Below, piece after piece: positions 63,576 to 64,000 of a stretch of 64,000 nucleotides of DNA. The translations under genes were made by a program, and so were the position numbers. Each line of letters begins with the position of its first letter. The stretch's first letter is position 1. The notes under the pieces were generated by a model that was given only the letters and a program-made list of their open reading frames with translations, was not told the DNA's origin and searched no databases. This DNA comes from an uncultured Polaribacter sp. (GTDB lineage: Bacteria > Bacteroidota > Bacteroidia > Flavobacteriales > Flavobacteriaceae). The stretch spans positions 62,001 to 126,000 of the forward strand of contig NZ_CANMVP010000004.1 in assembly GCF_947501385.1 (NCBI RefSeq), in the 5' to 3' direction.

Positions 63576-64000
63576 ATGCATAGTATAGATGTCTTCATAA
63601 TAATACTGTATGTTTTCTTAACATTAGGTGTTGGTATTTGGATATCTAAGCGTGCCTCCAAAGGTTTAAACTCTTACTTTCTTGGTGGGAAAAGTATCAA
63701 ATGGTATTATTTAGGTTTGAGTAATGGCTCTGGAATGTTTGATGTTTCTGGAACTGCATGGATGGTGGGTTTGTTATTTTTGTATGGCGCAAAAAGCTTT
63801 ATGTTTATGTGGATTTGGCCTATTTGGAATCAAATTTTTATAATGGTTTTTTTAGCGGTTTGGATTCGCAGATCTAATATCATGACGGGTTCTGAGTGGA
63901 TTTTAACACGTTTTGGAGATGGCAAAGCTGGTAGAGCCTCTCATTTAATCGTAGCCATTTTTGCCATTGTAGCTTCTGTAGGTTTTATTGCATATTTCTT
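63576..64000 (+). CDS. Sodium:solute symporter (SSS family), 3' end outside window
   Basis: An ATG at 63576 immediately follows the GH92 stop. The first 141 residues read MHSIDVFIIILYVFLTLGVG then IWISKRASKGLNSYFLGGKS and continue hydrophobic to the window end. The FLGGKS and GMFDVSGTAWMVG segments and the membrane spacing fit the sodium:solute symporter family. It would import the sugar released by the GH92 enzyme, probably mannose or a related hexose, but the substrate is a guess from position. The gene is truncated by the window. Confidence 0.85.
   Translation, partial: MHSIDVFIIILYVFLTLGVGIWISKRASKGLNSYFLGGKSIKWYYLGLSNGSGMFDVSGTAWMVGLLFLYGAKSFMFMWIWPIWNQIFIMVFLAVWIRRSNIMTGSEWILTRFGDGKAGRASHLIVAIFAIVASVGFIAYF

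Overview
The window looks like a chromosomal segment of a low-GC marine Flavobacteriaceae (Bacteroidota) bacterium, perhaps close to Polaribacter or Tenacibaculum. Supporting signs are three SusC/SusD pairs, many lipoproteins with Bacteroidota-type lipoboxes, type IX secretion C-terminal tails, TAnnTTTG-type promoter boxes, a LytTR two-component system and the AT-rich composition. The genus is an inference. No rRNA, tRNA or CRISPR array was seen.

Layout. (1) 1-3847, minus strand: a tightly packed operon of TetR regulator, ABC1/AarF-like kinase, flavin reductase and a cut-off SDR-type NAD(P)-binding protein. (2) 4067-6412, plus: a formylglycine-generating-enzyme-like lipoprotein that keeps both catalytic cysteines, a membrane-anchored acidic protein and a PRC-barrel protein. 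(3) 6785-30033: a complete beta-mannan utilisation locus. It has a divergent AraC regulator, SusC, SusD, a surface glycan-binding lipoprotein, two GH26 mannanases, a GH130 mannosylglucose phosphorylase, a cellobiose/mannobiose 2-epimerase, a GPH-family transporter, a sulfatase, a GH2 beta-mannosidase, a GH5 mannanase, a GH43-CBM protein and a T9SS-secreted two-domain protein. (4) 30034-30922: a gene-free, repeat-rich stretch. (5) 30923-37380: a LacI regulator, a palindromic operator, and a nucleotidyltransferase / sugar kinase / FucP-type permease / NagB-PIG-L operon that looks like amino-sugar catabolism. (6) 37722-51768: an ECF sigma / FecR anti-sigma controlled SusCD locus with a GH109-like oxidoreductase-fold glycosidase, a DUF4874/DUF4832 protein, a PKD lipoprotein, a FISUMP-type T9SS protein, a DUF5009 acyltransferase-like membrane protein and a small lipoprotein gene broken by one stop codon. 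(7) 51929-58725, minus: SusC, SusD and a second Cys-type sulfatase. (8) 59072-64000: a decayed nagB remnant, a LytTR response regulator with its histidine kinase, a GH92 alpha-mannosidase lipoprotein and the start of a sodium:solute symporter.

How the genes fit together. In the mannan locus the lipoprotein mannanases and SusCD/SGBP would cut and capture beta-mannan at the cell surface. The GH2 enzyme would trim oligomers and the GPH transporter would carry disaccharides to the cytosol. There the epimerase makes mannosylglucose from mannobiose and GH130 splits it with phosphate. The sulfatase in this locus suggests a sulfated or otherwise decorated mannan. Both sulfatases have Cys-type active sites that need formylglycine, which the FGE-like protein could supply. 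The locus at 37.7-51.8 kb has no ordinary depolymerase except the GH109-like protein. Beside the amino-sugar operon it is the best candidate for an undescribed glycan system, plausibly for an N-acetylhexosamine-containing substrate. That target is inference.
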